From Lichina pygmaea (Eukaryota; Ascomycota; Lichinomycetes; Lichinales; Lichinaceae), in contig OY730175.1 in the NCBI GenBank assembly GCA_963422465.1, forward strand, positions 1,860,001 through 1,924,000: a stretch of DNA of 64,000 nt, given 5' to 3'. Both the position numbers and the translations under genes were made by a program. A model generated the notes under the pieces. That model did not search any database, was not told the DNA's origin, and worked only from the letters and a program-made list of their open reading frames with translations. This document shows, one piece after another, positions 35,431-47,666 of this stretch (position 1 is its first letter; each line of letters opens with the position of its first letter).

Positions 35431-36654
35431 ATGGCCACCACCGATCTCGAACCCTTGCAGGGCCGGCGAGAGGTCAGCAGCGGTGCGGCTCCGGCAGGAC
35501 TGTCCTTCCCTGCAGCGACGTTCGGCAAGCTCTCGCCACGGCCGTACCTTCTTGCGCATCTGCAGCCTTCGACAACGCCGTCGACGGCTGCGAGACGGCC
35601 CAACGGCCGACGGGTGGACCAGTTTCGGGCCCCGACGGCGCATACAGGATCCTTGAGCCATGCCGAAGGGAGCGCCGTCGTGCGCTTCGGCGATACGGCC
35701 GTTGTTTGCGGCGTCAAGGCAGAGATGCTGCTCGCCAGCGACGTGCCGGCCCACGCGCACGACGCAGACGTGCCCGCCGAGCAAGCACACCGGCGTAGAC
35801 GCCCGCATGACGTCACGCGCGAGAGGGCGCTCCTTGTCCCCAACGTCGAGCTCGCGACGGGATGCTCGCCCGCTCATCTCCCGGGCCAGGCGCCGTCGCC
35901 GCTCGCCCAGAGCCTGGCGGTAAGGATCCTGTCGCTGCTACACTGCTCCGAGGTCGTACAGGAGGACCTACGCATCTGGTACCAGCCGCCTCCGACGACG
36001 GCGTCGACGCCCGCACCGGAGCATCAACGTCAGGACGCGTCGCCGGAGGCGGAGGTCAAAGCGTTCTGGACGCTGTACATCGACGTCTTGTTCGTCTCAC
36101 TCGACGGGAATCCGTTCGACGCGGCGTGGGCGGCCGTGACAGCCGCGCTCGCGGACGTACGTCTGCCGTCTGCGTACTGGGACGGAGACCGCGAGACGGT
36201 GCTGTGCGACGACGACCCGGCCAAAGCCAGGAGACTGCGTCTACGACGGCACGGCCAAGTCCCCTTGGCGTGCACGTTCGCCGTCTTCACGGCCGGCTCG
36301 GCATCGGGCGCCGGCCAGACGCGATCGCAGAGAAAGAAGCAGGAGCAGGAGACGTACTGGTTACTCGCCGATCCGGACGCCTTCGAGGAGGAGCAATGTC
36401 TCGAGAGCGTTACCGTCACCGTCACGGGTTCGAGTACTAGCGGCGGCGACGGCAAGGCAAGCACTAGGGCCACGAACGATGACAACCCCCACCCCCAGAC
36501 CGTCTCCTCGACGACGACGACGAAGATCGTCAAGCTCGAAAAGCACGGCGGCACCATCGTCGGCAAAGAGCAGCTACGGCACATGGTTGCGCTCGCCAGC
36601 GAGCGATGGAGACTATGGCAGGAGATTCTGCTGGCAGAGACGGCAGCGAAGTAG
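35431..36654 (+). CDS. RRP43: Exosome complex subunit RRP43 (RNase PH-like ring)
   Basis: Single exon of 407 aa starting MATTDLEPLQGRREV. The N-terminus has LSFPAATFGKLSPRPYLLAH, then RPNGRRVDQFRAPTAHTGSL and GSAVVRFGDTAVVCGVKAEM, the first strands of the RNase PH fold in RRP43/EXOSC8. Later marks are RALLVPNVELATGCSP, LYIDVLFVSLDGNPFDAAW and PLACTFAVF. The end has GGTIVGKEQLRHMVALASER. A low-complexity insert (about residues 330-372, Ser/Thr-rich) breaks the last part of the fold. In yeast this ring subunit is catalytically inactive and structural. Inserts near 90-125 and 185-210 make it longer than the animal form. Confidence 0.9.
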   Translation: MATTDLEPLQGRREVSSGAAPAGLSFPAATFGKLSPRPYLLAHLQPSTTPSTAARRPNGRRVDQFRAPTAHTGSLSHAEGSAVVRFGDTAVVCGVKAEMLLASDVPAHAHDADVPAEQAHRRRRPHDVTRERALLVPNVELATGCSPAHLPGQAPSPLAQSLAVRILSLLHCSEVVQEDLRIWYQPPPTTASTPAPEHQRQDASPEAEVKAFWTLYIDVLFVSLDGNPFDAAWAAVTAALADVRLPSAYWDGDRETVLCDDDPAKARRLRLRRHGQVPLACTFAVFTAGSASGAGQTRSQRKKQEQETYWLLADPDAFEEEQCLESVTVTVTGSSTSGGDGKASTRATNDDNPHPQTVSSTTTTKIVKLEKHGGTIVGKEQLRHMVALASERWRLWQEILLAETAAK

Positions 36655-37860
36655 AGAGAGAGAGATGGACATATTCAATCCCCCGAGAAATACGTTACGT
36701 TGAACTGCAGCAGCTGCCAGAGCACCAATCTCTCTGTCAGTTTCCAGCAGAAGACCAGTTGTACTGTACTACTGTTCTCTGCTACCGTGCTCATACACCA
36801 CTCATCTACGTACCAACTTCTACAGTTACCGTACTTTGTGAGCTCCAAATGAATCCATTTTTTGCCCGCACAAAGATCCCATCTCCCATCTCCCATCTCT
36901 CATTCCGTCTATCGCTCCATCTCCCATTCATCTATCATCTCTCCCATCTATCATCTCCCATCTATCATCTCTCCTGTCTCCCGTCTCCCCACCTACGGCC
37001 CTGTTCTACCGCAAGTATAGCGACCTTGTCACACTTGTGTCCATGTACTCTTCATATCAAAAAAAGAGGGGGGGAGGGTGAAGTCTCTCTCTCTCTTCCT
37101 CTCTTCCTCTCTCTCTCTCTCTATGTGTATATATACAGAGAGAGAGCTGGATGAAACTTTATGAGTGATACAATTCAAATCTGAGATCTGTGATTCCAAG
37201 CTCATGACTGTTGAGCGGCCAGGCGACTGGTCTGCGTACGGCGTCAGCGTCCGTACGGAAGAGGCTTCCAGCGCGTAAGACTCTTGATTTGTCTGTGTCG
37301 CTAGCTAGGCATCTAATATACAGAGAAAATTCTCTTCTCTCACGTGACCTCGGCTCTGGCAGCGAGCGAGGACTGGTCTCTCCCACCCCCCAGGTCAACA
37401 GATCGGACAATTACTTCAATGCCCCCCTCGCTTAGATTAGTACTTCTCAATTGGCGAACCCACATCAGATCAAGTACTCTCAAACTTTTGGGGCATCAGC
37501 CCCCAACTGCCCAACTCCGTACCACCGATGAACTCCCCACAGCCACCAAAATGCGATAGATGGCAGCAAAATTGAGATCTGAGTTGCTGAACGTAGAGCT
37601 GGGTATTGAATGCGACTATAGGAAAGATCCGACCGAAGAATGTGGGGTACGTGATGTTCTCAAGACTTATGACAGTCATGGGCTGTGTAGGCTGAAGAAG
37701 TGCCTAGCTTTATATGGAGGGGCTCGCCAAAATACATGTACCGACTTATGCGAGGGGGCATGGGAGTTAGAAGGGGGCACCGAAGTAAGAAATCTGCATA
37801 ACGGGGGGTACGGCAGTAAATGTCCCTCAACAGATACTGATGTCTTTCAAAGAAGTACCC
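36655..37860. other. Spacer with CATCTCCC, CT and GA repeats
   Basis: CATCTCCCATCTATCATCTC-type degenerate repeats at about 36876-36985, CT runs at 37084-37122 and a facing TATA/GA run at 37125-37147 that could pair with the CT run. A short frame at 37560-38000 shows no domain. Confidence 0.6.
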
Positions 37861-38011
37861 GTGCCTTGGAGGTACTTCGTACCTCCCCTCCCCTCGCTAG
37901 CTCGGTCGGGACACCCTTACTCTGTAAGGGTGTCCGACAGTGCAACGGTTTGGACAGTGCAACGGTCACATTCCACAAAATCAGCTTCGCAGTTCTATAA
38001 CTTCACAACGC
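37861..38011 (+). repeat. Dispersed repeat with GGGTGTCC hairpin (copy 2)
   Basis: Inverted relative to the copy at 3062-3219. It has a 12-bp-arm hairpin (GGACACCCTTAC, 3-base loop, GTAAGGGTGTCC) at 37909-37935, then two AGTGCAACGGT direct copies that are absent from copy 1. It adjoins the 3' end of the pogo-type element and may be its terminal region. Confidence 0.65.
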
Positions 38012-38199
38012 AACGACTAAATTAAAATCTGATTTGCTTATTAGATTCCCCTACCTCTCAAATACAATCTCTGAAGTTTTGGAGCTCTTGTGAATTTTAT
38101 AGCAAAGCTGAGAAACTATCGTAGTTACAACCCCAATAACAGATCCTTGACAGATCAAGTTTACAACGTAAACAACTTTACAACAAAGTGATAAAACTG

Positions 38200-39599
38200 T
38201 AGATTTTATAAGCCTATCTGATTCTAGATCAGATGTTCTATCAGTACCCAAGGTGTCGCCTCCTCTGGGAATTTGTGGCGTTGTTGAGAGCCTGGGGAGA
38301 TTGCTGGCACTACCATCACTGGCTCCACTGTTGCTTGCTGTTCTGTCACCGGCTCCACAAACGTTGCCCCACCATGCCCCACTACTGCCCCACCATGCCC
38401 TGCCATTGTTGCTTTCTTTACTTCCTTTACCATCTCCTTTGCTATCTTTACGTCTTCTTTCACTTTAGCTACTGCTGCTTTCTCTGCATCTTTCACTGCC
38501 TTTGCTTCCTCCTTTACTTTTGCCACTACTACTTTTTCAGCCTTCTTTGTGTCACACACTCAAGCATGTTCCACACACTTTTCCTCCTCAATTCATTGTT
38601 TTTCTGCCACTGCCTGGGCTGCACCAGAGCTAATAGAGCCCCTGTTCTGAACTTGTCACCAGCTTGGCTTCTGGCACGTACTTCAAGCAACTTCTGCTGC
38701 CTTTGTATACCTCAGTTCATCTTTGAGAATGATGTTCTCTGTTGCTCAGGTAATAGTCACTTTGGCAATTTTGCATAAGTCCTTGTGGTACACTGGTGTT
38801 TCTGAGTCCATGTAATTACTAAGCTGCTATTTGAATGTTTGAATCATGAGAGGTGTTGTGAACATTGGCTTGATAGCCTGTGGCTGTATAGGAGGGGTGG
38901 CCAGCTGTCAAAGTTCTGTATCTTTCTGTCTTTCCTTCTCTTTTTCTTGTAGTCTGTCAACCACCTTCTTAGGTCTGTATAGGATAAGACCAGTCTCCCT
39001 GAACACAGAAAGAATAGTTGATGGCTTCAATGCTTTCTGGTAAATTGATCCTAGAGCTTCAAGGAATTCCAGCTTGTTAAAGTCCACACATCCTGTACAA
39101 GCAGCAACATCAACAGCCTCAGTATGCCAATGCTTATAGGGCTGGAAAACAACAACATCCAGAGGCTGGAGAAGATGGGTGGCATGAGGTGGGAGACAGA
39201 ACAGTACAATCTTGTTCTTCTCACAGTAGTCCAGGAACTCATACATGCAGTGGGACCTGCAGCCATCAAGTAACAGAAGCTGATGAGCACCAGTCTGAGA
39301 CTTGGCACTGTGTTCCTCAAAGTGCTTGATCTACTCATAGCTGAGCTGATCATTTGAGAAGCCACTTTCCAACACAGAGACAAGGACATTGTCTTCAAGG
39401 CTTGTACAAGTGTACCACCACTCCTGATAGATTTTTCCTGATAAGATGACCTAGATATAGATAATTTCATTACTATCTATTGAGTATTTTTGGATTGCTT
39501 ATCATCTACTCACCTGTGGGGGAATTACTTTTCCTCCACCACTGATAGCCTCAACAACTGTAACTAGCTCATGATTACTGGCACTTCCAATATAGGACT
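38200..39599 (-). mobile_element. Pogo/Fot1-type DNA transposon, C-terminal transposase segment
   Basis: Minus-strand DDE_1-type transposase. Clear segments are LLLDGCRSHCMYEFLDYCEK, KIVLFCLPPHATHLLQPLDV, VVFQPYKHWHTEAV and ALKPSTILSVFRETGL. The DG of LLLDGCRSH corresponds to the second catalytic Asp position. A Lys/Ala-rich helical tail follows at 38559-38224. Several in-frame stops and frame changes show the copy is dead. It is separated from its middle part by the LINE at 39600-40156. The low-coordinate end is uncertain and may lie at 37861. Confidence 0.8.
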
Positions 39600-40156
39600 A
39601 ATTGGAAGCCAGACAAGATGCCATACCAGGCAACTCTCCAGCTCTGAGCAGGCCTCTCCAAAGTGCAGAGCAGTATCTTAACGCAGATACGTACAGGTAA
39701 GGTTGGGCTGGCTGCCTTTCTTTGCAAGTGTCGAGTCCCTGGCTTCCCGACACCTGCCTGCAGCTGTGGGGCACAGTGGGAGACTGCCAAGCATGTCATC
39801 CTAGACTGCCCACAGCTGCAGCAAGTACGCCGCAGTTTATACACTGTGGTGGCTACTACTGACTACCAGGTGATGATATCACACCCACAGCCCACCACTG
39901 CCCTCACCTTGTGGATCCTACACCATGGTGTCCTTCCGCAGTTCTCCTGGGCTCAGGAGCAGCTGGAGACTGGCTACTAGCCAGTCACCCCCCATGTTTC
40001 ACAGATTACTCAATAGGATAGCACTGCCTTAGGTGCTGCAGGGAGAGGTTTTTTTACTTGTTGGAGTTTTCCTAGCCTGATTTTATAGTTGACCCAGCAT
40101 AGCCTAGATACACTAGAGCTAGAACAGTGTAGGAATTCAATCAATCAATCAATCAA
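39600..40156 (+). mobile_element. 5'-truncated LINE copy with 14-bp target duplication
   Basis: A 557-bp insertion flanked by TCCAATATAGGACT at 39586-39599 and 40157-40170. The plus frame at 39663-39980 gives the C-terminal Cys/His motif of Tad1-like ORF2: RTGKVGLAAFLCKCRVPGF, then CSCGAQWETAKHVILDCPQL. The element ends in a TCAA tandem (about 40139-40156), a typical LINE tail. Only the 3' end was copied, as usual for aborted target-primed reverse transcription. It interrupts the pogo-type transposase, so it is younger than that element. Confidence 0.9.
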
Positions 40157-40170
40157 TCCAATATAGGACT

Positions 40171-40455
40171 GGTGACAAATGTTCTTGGTGATGATCTTCT
40201 GGTTCCTTCCCAGACCTATCTGGAATCCAGACTTGTCCATGTTCCAGCAATCACCAGACTAGATCCTCTTTTCCAGGTACATAGCATGGAAATCCTTGAA
40301 CCATGCTTCTATTGACTCAGCATTGTTCACAACTTTTCATCTTGGGTCTGTTGCTTTCTGTTTGTGGACAGAGTACTCAGGATGGTGATCCAGGAATCTC
40401 TGAGACTATCAAGAGCTGACAGTAGGTGGGGGACTATTGCTGTCATAGTTCTGGG
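40171..40455 (-). mobile_element. Pogo/Fot1-type transposon, middle segment with first catalytic Asp
   Basis: Minus-strand translation gives FLDHHPEYSVHKQ, NNAESIEAWFKDFHAMYLEK and CWNMDKSGFQIGLGRNQKII. The N-M-D-x-S-G-F motif carries the first Asp of the DDE triad. Two in-frame stops are present. The segment is cut on the left by the LINE and on the right by chromovirus A2; CTGGG at 40451-40455 is the A2 target duplication. Confidence 0.85.
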
Positions 40456-40922
40456 TGTTACAACCCCTGGGATAGGAGCCACTTATTTATAGGCAATCAG
40501 GCCGCAGGCCAGGCAAGAGGACACCATGGAAGTCAAGTGACCAACCAACAAGGGGTCACGTGACTGTCGAGACACACACGGGTGGCTTGACGCAGCATGT
40601 ATGAAGCATCAAGACAATCTCACCTGTCTTGACGTCAAGACTGTCAAGACAATCTTGATTGTCTTGACAGGCCAGCACTATATAGTCTGGTGATAGTTCC
40701 CTTATGGAATAATCATCTTCAACTCATGTTGTGATCCAGACAACTAGATCTACCTCAATACAATCCTTTTGTACAAAGCCATTGATCAGGTGTCACCACC
40801 ACCACATTCCACCAAAACTCTTCGCACTTCTTGACACTCCTCTTCTGCGAGAACCAACCCGCCTTCCACATCTTGCCTTTAATCCTATACTCAGTTAGGA
40901 TAGTACAGTACAGACCACAACA
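40456..40922 (+). repeat. 5' LTR of chromovirus A2
   Basis: 467 bp, starting TGTTACAACCC and ending CACAACA. Its U3 holds only one to two of the roughly 54-bp dyad units, against about four in its partner 3' LTR. A TATA-like box lies at about 40677-40684. The sequence just inside (TTGAAGAC, 40925-40932) is complementary to an LTR motif about 35 nt downstream of the TATA box. Confidence 0.9.
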
Positions 40923-42286
40923 CTTTGAAGACCCTCAAGGATAAGTACCTCAGGAGCAACCAACCCCGGATTCCCAGATAGAAAGATTAGTGTTGCCAAG
41001 CCAGACCTGTTCTACAGTGAAAGGAACAAGGTTGACGACTGGCTCATACAACTCCAAGTCTACTTTCAATTCCAACCGGAGACAAGACTGCCTAAAGAAA
41101 AGTGGCCACTCTTTGCAACCACTTACATGAGAGGCAATACTTATTGATGGATCAAGCCCTACGTCAACAAACATCTCTCAGGAAACAGAGATCATGATGG
41201 CATATCAGAATGGATGACAAAATAGACACAAATCAAGGACAAGATCAAAAGAATCCTTGGACTATCTAACAAAGACAAAGTGGCTATACGAATGATCCAG
41301 CACATCAAGCAACAACACTCAGCCGCAGAGTACACCACACAGTTCAAACAATACTCAGTACTGACTGACTGGGATAACAACACCCTGATGGTCATGTACT
41401 GACGTGGACTCAAGGAAAACATGAAGGATGAAATCACCTTCAACAGACAAGTGGTCAACACACTGGACAAGCTCATCGCACAAGCAATCAACATCGATGA
41501 CAAGCTATTCAAGTGAGTGATGGAGAAACACCACAACAGAGGATACAGCCACCCTGCATAGCATGTGAGCAACCACTACAAGCTGCCTAACAAGGCACTG
41601 CCACATGACCTATATGGCTATGCACCCATGGAACTGGATGCAGTCCACTACAAGGGAAGGTTCACAAAGGGAAGGAACAACAAAAAAAGGAAAGCACTGA
41701 AGTGCTATGCCTGTGGTAAGCTAGGCCACATGGCGAAAGACTATTGTTCAAAGAACAAGGTGCACTGACAGCAACTTAATACACTCAACGGAGACTGGAA
41801 TGTCATCAAGCCAGAGGACCCACCAGGAGAGGCTCAGCTATCCCTCAAACAATAGGATAACTACAATCAGACATTGGAAGCAGCCCACCAACTGGCAACA
41901 TCAGGAGGCAAGAACCTACCAGAACAGACAGGTCAGGACAAGAGACAGGAGCCCTTAACCACCTCTGATGGGGACTGAGACAAACCCATGTCTATCAAAG
42001 AAGAAATACCACAAGGAAGCTATGCTTACAGCATGGACCCACGAAACCTACAGCACAGCGAACTACAGTGGAGGTTTTGCACAAAGCACTACTGCACCTA
42101 CCACGAACAACTACAAAGGTACAGAGAACATTCACCCTACCGCACCACCTGCCACAAGTATTGGGTCAATTGCGAGAAGGATGTGTGTGAGATCCACCTT
42201 TGGGACAAACGCCAACACACCACATTCCCCAGGCACACACATGATTGGCATGAACACCTCATGTTCCTACAGCAAGGCAACAACAA

Positions 42287-42588
42287 TGTGACAAGGCAAT
42301 GGCAGAGCAGAACTCAAGCCTAACTGATTCGGTAACCTTGACCTGACTTGGCTTGAGACTTGAGACTTGGATTGATGTACAAGATGAAAGACAAGGAAGG
42401 AAGAAAAAAAGAAAAAAAGAGAAGAAGCTGGGGGAGCAGGAGAAGTTCTTATAGGCAGGGGATCAGGCAACAGCAGAGCAAACAGGCAACAGTGCAGATG
42501 GAACTTCCCAGCAAGGTGTGTGCAGATGGAACTTCCCGGCAAGGTGTGTGACTTGTGCCAGATATGCAACTGGGCCAGAACTGTGACA
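42287..42588 (-). repeat. 3' LTR of chromovirus B
   Basis: 302 bp, TGTGACA...TGTGACA (itself an inverted terminal pair TGTCACA on the element strand). Contains a purine-rich block at about 42383-42446 on the plus strand. It matches 47365-47666 with 12 transitions and no length change. Confidence 0.92.
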
Positions 42589-45500
42589 TTACTCCCCTTC
42601 TTCAAATGGCAAACTCCTGTAAGCCTCAGGCCACTTGTGGGCGTAGTTCTGTGGCTGTGGTTTCCTTGGGTATTTCTCATGGAAGTTGTAGATGGTGTCT
42701 TTGGTGTTGTCAAGATGCTCAATAGGCTCTTCAGTGGCATCTTCAATTGGCCATCCAGACTATTTGACCAGGTACTTGAACTTCTGTCAAGATGTTGCTG
42801 GCTTGGAGTCAAGGATTTCTTCAACCTGGAACTCTTCATCTGTGTCTTGACTAATGACAGGGCCAGGGTGTTCATTTGATTGGCCAGGGATAGGATTAGC
42901 AGGTGTCAGATGTAGAAGGGAAACGTGAAAGACAGGGTGGATCTTGAGAGTGTGTGGAAGCTCCAGATGGCAGGCACAGCTTCCAACTGTCTTCAACACC
43001 TTGAATAGTCCAATCCACTTGTTGTCAAGCTTTTTGCATGGGTGGCGTGTCCTGATGTTCTTGGTATTCAGCCAAACAAGATCTCCAGTTTGATAGGACA
43101 GTGACGGGACTTGATGCAAATTGGTGGTGTGAGCTTGAGCTTCCTGGGATAGTTGGAGTTCAGCTTGCAACTGTTCCAGAATCTGCGTTATTTCTCCAGA
43201 GATTTCCATAGCATCTTGGTTGCAGGCTTCACTTGTGGGTGTGATGCTGAGCTGTGGATGGAACCTTTTGTTGGCAAAGAACAGTGACATGCCAGAGGAA
43301 TCAGACTGGGAGTTGTTCTGCGTGAACTCTGCCAGAGAAAGCTATTGGACCCAGTCATCTTGGAGATAGTTGACATAGAATCTCAGGTAGTGTTCAAGCT
43401 CCTGATTCTCTTGTTCTGTCTGACCATCTGTCTCTGGGTGGTGTCCTGAGGATAGTCATAGCATGATGTCAAGATGGGCACAGAGTGCTTTCCAGAATAA
43501 GCTGACAAACTGACCTTCTCTGTCTGAGACAATACTCCTGGGCAAGCCATGGGTACAGACAACAAACTGGATGAACATCCAGACAAGATGTGAGGTTGTC
43601 ATCTCAGCACATAGCACAAAGTGGCATTCTTTGGTGAGACAGTCAGTGATAACCCAGATGTGCTTGGCACCAGGGAAGCAGGCATCTCTTGACTTGGGCA
43701 AGTCAGTAATGAAATCCATAGCCAGATCCTGCCAACATTGCTGAGGCATGGGAAGAGACAGCAGCTCTCCTTGGTGATCACGGGCAGGCTTTGCTCAAGA
43801 GCAGACATGACAATTCCTGATGTACTGCTGTATGATGTTCACCATCTTTGGCCAATAGTACCAACAAGACAGAAGATTGTGGGTCTTGGCAATCCCAGTG
43901 TGGCCAGCCATTGCTTGGTCATAGGCTTCTTGGAACAGGTGTAGGCATAGCTTATTGTTCTCAGGGATCCAGAGTTGGTTCTTGTAGAAGAGACAGTCAT
44001 TTTCCAAGCTGCAGTCTGAGAGAGACACTTCTTGACTGTACCTGACACTATCCCTTAGCATCTGTGACACTGTTGCCACTGGATCACCTTCAGCAAGGTT
44101 ATTATAGACAGCTTGGATGATGTCTGAAAGAGGTGTAGCACCAGGTTCAGTGTCAACTGGTGCAGCTTCTGAACATCTCAGGATCTGGATGGGCTTGACT
44201 TAAACCTCTGAATGTGCAAGATTCTTGGGCTTGAGGATGACTTGCTCCATGAAGTCTTGACAGAGATCACTGTCTGACAGGAGGTCTTGGGAATGTTGAG
44301 TGAGAGTGTCGGCTTTGCACTGACTGCCTGGACAGTAGCTGATCTTGAAATTGAAGTGTGACAAGAACTTGCTCCAACAGACTTGACAGCGGGAAAGGCA
44401 CTTTGACAACATGAAGTACTCCAAGTTCTTGTGATCAGAGATCACTTTGACAGGTTCTGGAGATCCTTCAAGCTCTGCTCACTATTCTTCAAAGACACAG
44501 ACAATTGCCAGCAACTCTTTGTTGTAGATCTTGTAGTTGTATTCTGCTGGCAGGTGGCAGCGTGACAAGAAAGCAACAGGGTGTAGAACTCCTTCATGAT
44601 CTGGCTGTGACAGGACAGCACCAGAGACATAGTCAGAAGTGTCAGTCTCAACAACATACTCCTTCTCCAGATCAAAGTGCTGCAGGATAGGTGCAGTGCT
44701 GAACACCTTCTTGATGCTTTCAAACAAGTGCTGCTCTGGGGTTTCCCACTTGAAGGCAACATTCTTCTTGGTCAGAGCTGTGAGTAGGGATGCAAGCTTG
44801 GCAAAGTTTTTGATGAACTGGCAGTAGAAGTTTGCAAAGCTAATGAAGCTCTGCACTTCCTTGAGACTGGCAGAAGGTTTCCACTCCTTGATGGTGTCAG
44901 TCTTGGCTAGGTCTATACTCACAGATCTGGATTGGCTGTCTTCAGTGGCAGACTGAATGATGAGGCCAAGGTACTTGACTTGATAGACTTCAAAGTCACA
45001 CTTGGAGATGTCAACTTGCAGGCTTACATCTTGTAGTCAACTAAGAACAAGCTTGACATACTTCTGGTGTTCCTTGAGTGTCTGACTGTAGACAAGGATG
45101 TCATCCACATAGGCAGTGCCAAAGATGTCAAGGATGTCAGGTCCCAAAACATCATTGATGTAGTTCTGGAACATGCTTGGAGCATTGGCAAGACTAAAGG
45201 GCATGACAAGGTATTCGTAGAAGTCTGAGTGTGTGCGGAACGCAGTCTTCTATTCTTCACCTTCCTTCATCCAGATACAGTTGAAGGCACCAACAATGTC
45301 AAGCTTGGTGTACTACACAGCTTTGCAAAGCTGGTCCAACATCTCCCAGATCAGTGGCAGGGGGTAACAGTTCTTGATAGTGATGGTGTTGAGTGCTCTG
45401 TAGTCTACACAGAAACACAATCCACCTTCTGGCTTCTTGACAAAGAGGACTGGTGCAGTAGCAGGTGATGAAGATGCTTGAATGAAGCTCTTGTTCAGGT

Positions 45501-47364
45501 TCTCTGTCAGGTACTTCTTGAGAACTTCAAGTTCTTCTCTGCTCATGCTGTACAGAGGTCCAGAGGGTGCCTGGGTTCCTGGTTCCATCTTGATCTTGTG
45601 GTCAACTCCTGGGTGTAGAGAAGGAAGCTTGTCAGCGTCATCCTTGCTGAAGATGTCCAGGAACTTGTGGTACTGAGCAGGGAGAAGTGTGGCAGGATCC
45701 ACACACTTCTTTGACTTCAACACCTGCTCAATGTCTCTCAGAGAAACACTGAACATCTGGTGATCTGGCTTGGCAGCAAGGAGAGAAAATACAGCAGCAT
45801 TGATGGGGATTGGTGTGGCAGAAAGAGGCTTGGGATCCTGAGGCTTTCCAGCAGACATCTTGGCTTCAAGATCCAAAGAGATTGGATAACCATTGTTTGA
45901 CTTGAGGCATGTGGATCAGCAGTGATCTGACTTGAACATAATTGAGGTGTTTGTCCAATCAATGTGTGGCCTGTGCTTCTGGAGCTATGGCATCCCCAGA
46001 ATCACATCATAGTGAAGACCAGGAGACACAAAGAGAGAGACTTCTTCCTGGTGCACGCCATGTGCTGTGGTCATGATTGTCTTGGCGAGATGCGTGGTTT
46101 GTGACATCTTGCTATCAAACAATCGCAATGTGTGTGGGTAGGGGAGAGGTTCTTGGTGAAGAGATTGCGCAAAGGAAGCACCAATGCAGCCAAATGCTGA
46201 ACAGCCAGAGTCAATAAGAGTATTGCACTTGAATTTCCTATCTAGAATACAAGGAAGAAACAAGCACTTGCTGTCCAGTTGCTGGTCTGGAGACAGATAG
46301 CCAATATAGAGATTCTTTTCATGTCTTTGAGCATGATGATGACCAAGGACTACTTGTTTTCCGACTCTGAGGTAGTCTCAACAGTGGCAGACTTGGTGGT
46401 GGTCATGGTGGTGGTAACAACAGGCATGCTTTTCACTGGACAGAAGGTTAAGACGTGACCCTGGTTCCCACAGTAGAAGCAGAGGCCTTTGCTTCGGTGA
46501 TGTTCTCACTCTTCTGGTGTCAGCTTAGAGTGGCTGAGATCTATGGTAGAACTTGGTGGCTGTGGTGTGAAGGCTGGCTTGATAAACTCTGAACACAGAA
46601 CTGAAGCTTCTGACTGTGGAACTGAGGCTTGGGTGGGAGGTGTTTGACATAGACAGTGAGAGTTGGCAGAAGTGGCACACAACTGGTTGTCCTGCAGCTG
46701 GCATTCCTCAACAAGCTTCTGATAGCTGATGTCCTTGAGGTTGATGCTGACAAGCTGCTTGGCAAGCTCTTCAGAAACAGTGCATCAAAGATAGCCCTTC
46801 AAGGTCTTGTTGTTGAAGCCTGTGTGTAGAGCATACTGATTGAACTCTGTGAAGAACTCAGCAAAGGAATGGTTGGCCTGATGCAAGGTGATAAGCTTCC
46901 TCTGAGCTAGGAGCTCTGGGTCTGGGTCAGAGAAAGTGTTCCGGAGATCTTGGACAATGTTGTGCCAGTCAATGTACTGGCCAGCCATGATCTTAGCTGA
47001 GATGTAGGACTGCGCAGTGCCAGTCATGCGTGAAAAGACATACACAATCCACAATGTTTCTGTGGGGTACTGGTCAGTGTTGAGTGTCATCTTGAGTGAC
47101 AGTGACATGATGAAGCTCTCAAGCTTCTCATGCGTGATTTCTGTGTTTCCTCCATCGCCACTGAAGATCTCTGGGTCAGCAGTATGTTCAGACTTGGACT
47201 TGGGAGTAGTGTTAGTAGCTTGAATTCACATGAACTCTGCAAACATGTTCTGAAGGAACTTGTCATTTCCAGCAACTGGCATAGCTTGGTCTGGTTGTTG
47301 AGACATGACAAGAACATGAACATGGCTTGGTGAAGTGTGTTATGGTTGGGTAGGTCTTTCGTAG

Positions 47365-47666
47365 TGTGACAAGGCAATAGCAGAGCAGAACTCAAGCCTA
47401 ACTGATTCAGTAACCTTGACCTGACTTGGCTTGAGACTTGAGACTTGGATTGATGTACAAGACGAAAGACAAGGAAGGAAGAAAAAGAGAAAAGAAGAGA
47501 AGAAGCTGGGGGAGCAGGAGAAGTTCTTATAGGCAGGGGATCAGGCAACAGTGGAGCAAACAGGCAACAGTGCAGATGGAACTTTCTGGCAAGGTGTGTG
47601 CAGATAGAACTTCCCGGCAAGGTGCGTGACTTGTGCCAGATATGCAACTGGGCCAGAACTGTGACA
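47365..47666 (-). repeat. 5' LTR of chromovirus B
   Basis: 302 bp. On the element strand a TATA-like CCTATAAG precedes a long pyrimidine tract and GTCTTTCGT (47462-47470), which is complementary to the sequence just inside the LTR (47354-47362). Confidence 0.92.

Larger units (their letters stand above)
42287..47666 (-). mobile_element. Ty3/gypsy chromovirus family B, nested in A2 gag
   Basis: Fossil on the minus strand with LTRs of 302 bp each (47365-47666 as 5' LTR, 42287-42588 as 3' LTR) and target duplication AACAA (42282-42286, 47667-47671). Parts on its own strand: gag about 47110-46540, CCHC knuckle near 46490, protease near 46220 (LIDSGCS), reverse transcriptase 45700-44930, RNase H 44770-44290, integrase 44080-43300, chromodomain about 42870-42620, and a purine-rich tract at 42589-42605 next to the 3' LTR. 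Length 5,380 bp. Several breaks are present. The LTRs differ at 12 of 302 sites, so it is younger than A2. Its LTRs and gag family differ from A and C. Confidence 0.9.

Noticed and set aside
37560-38000. 146-codon plus-strand frame
   Set aside because: Runs into the dispersed hairpin repeat and shows no domain.
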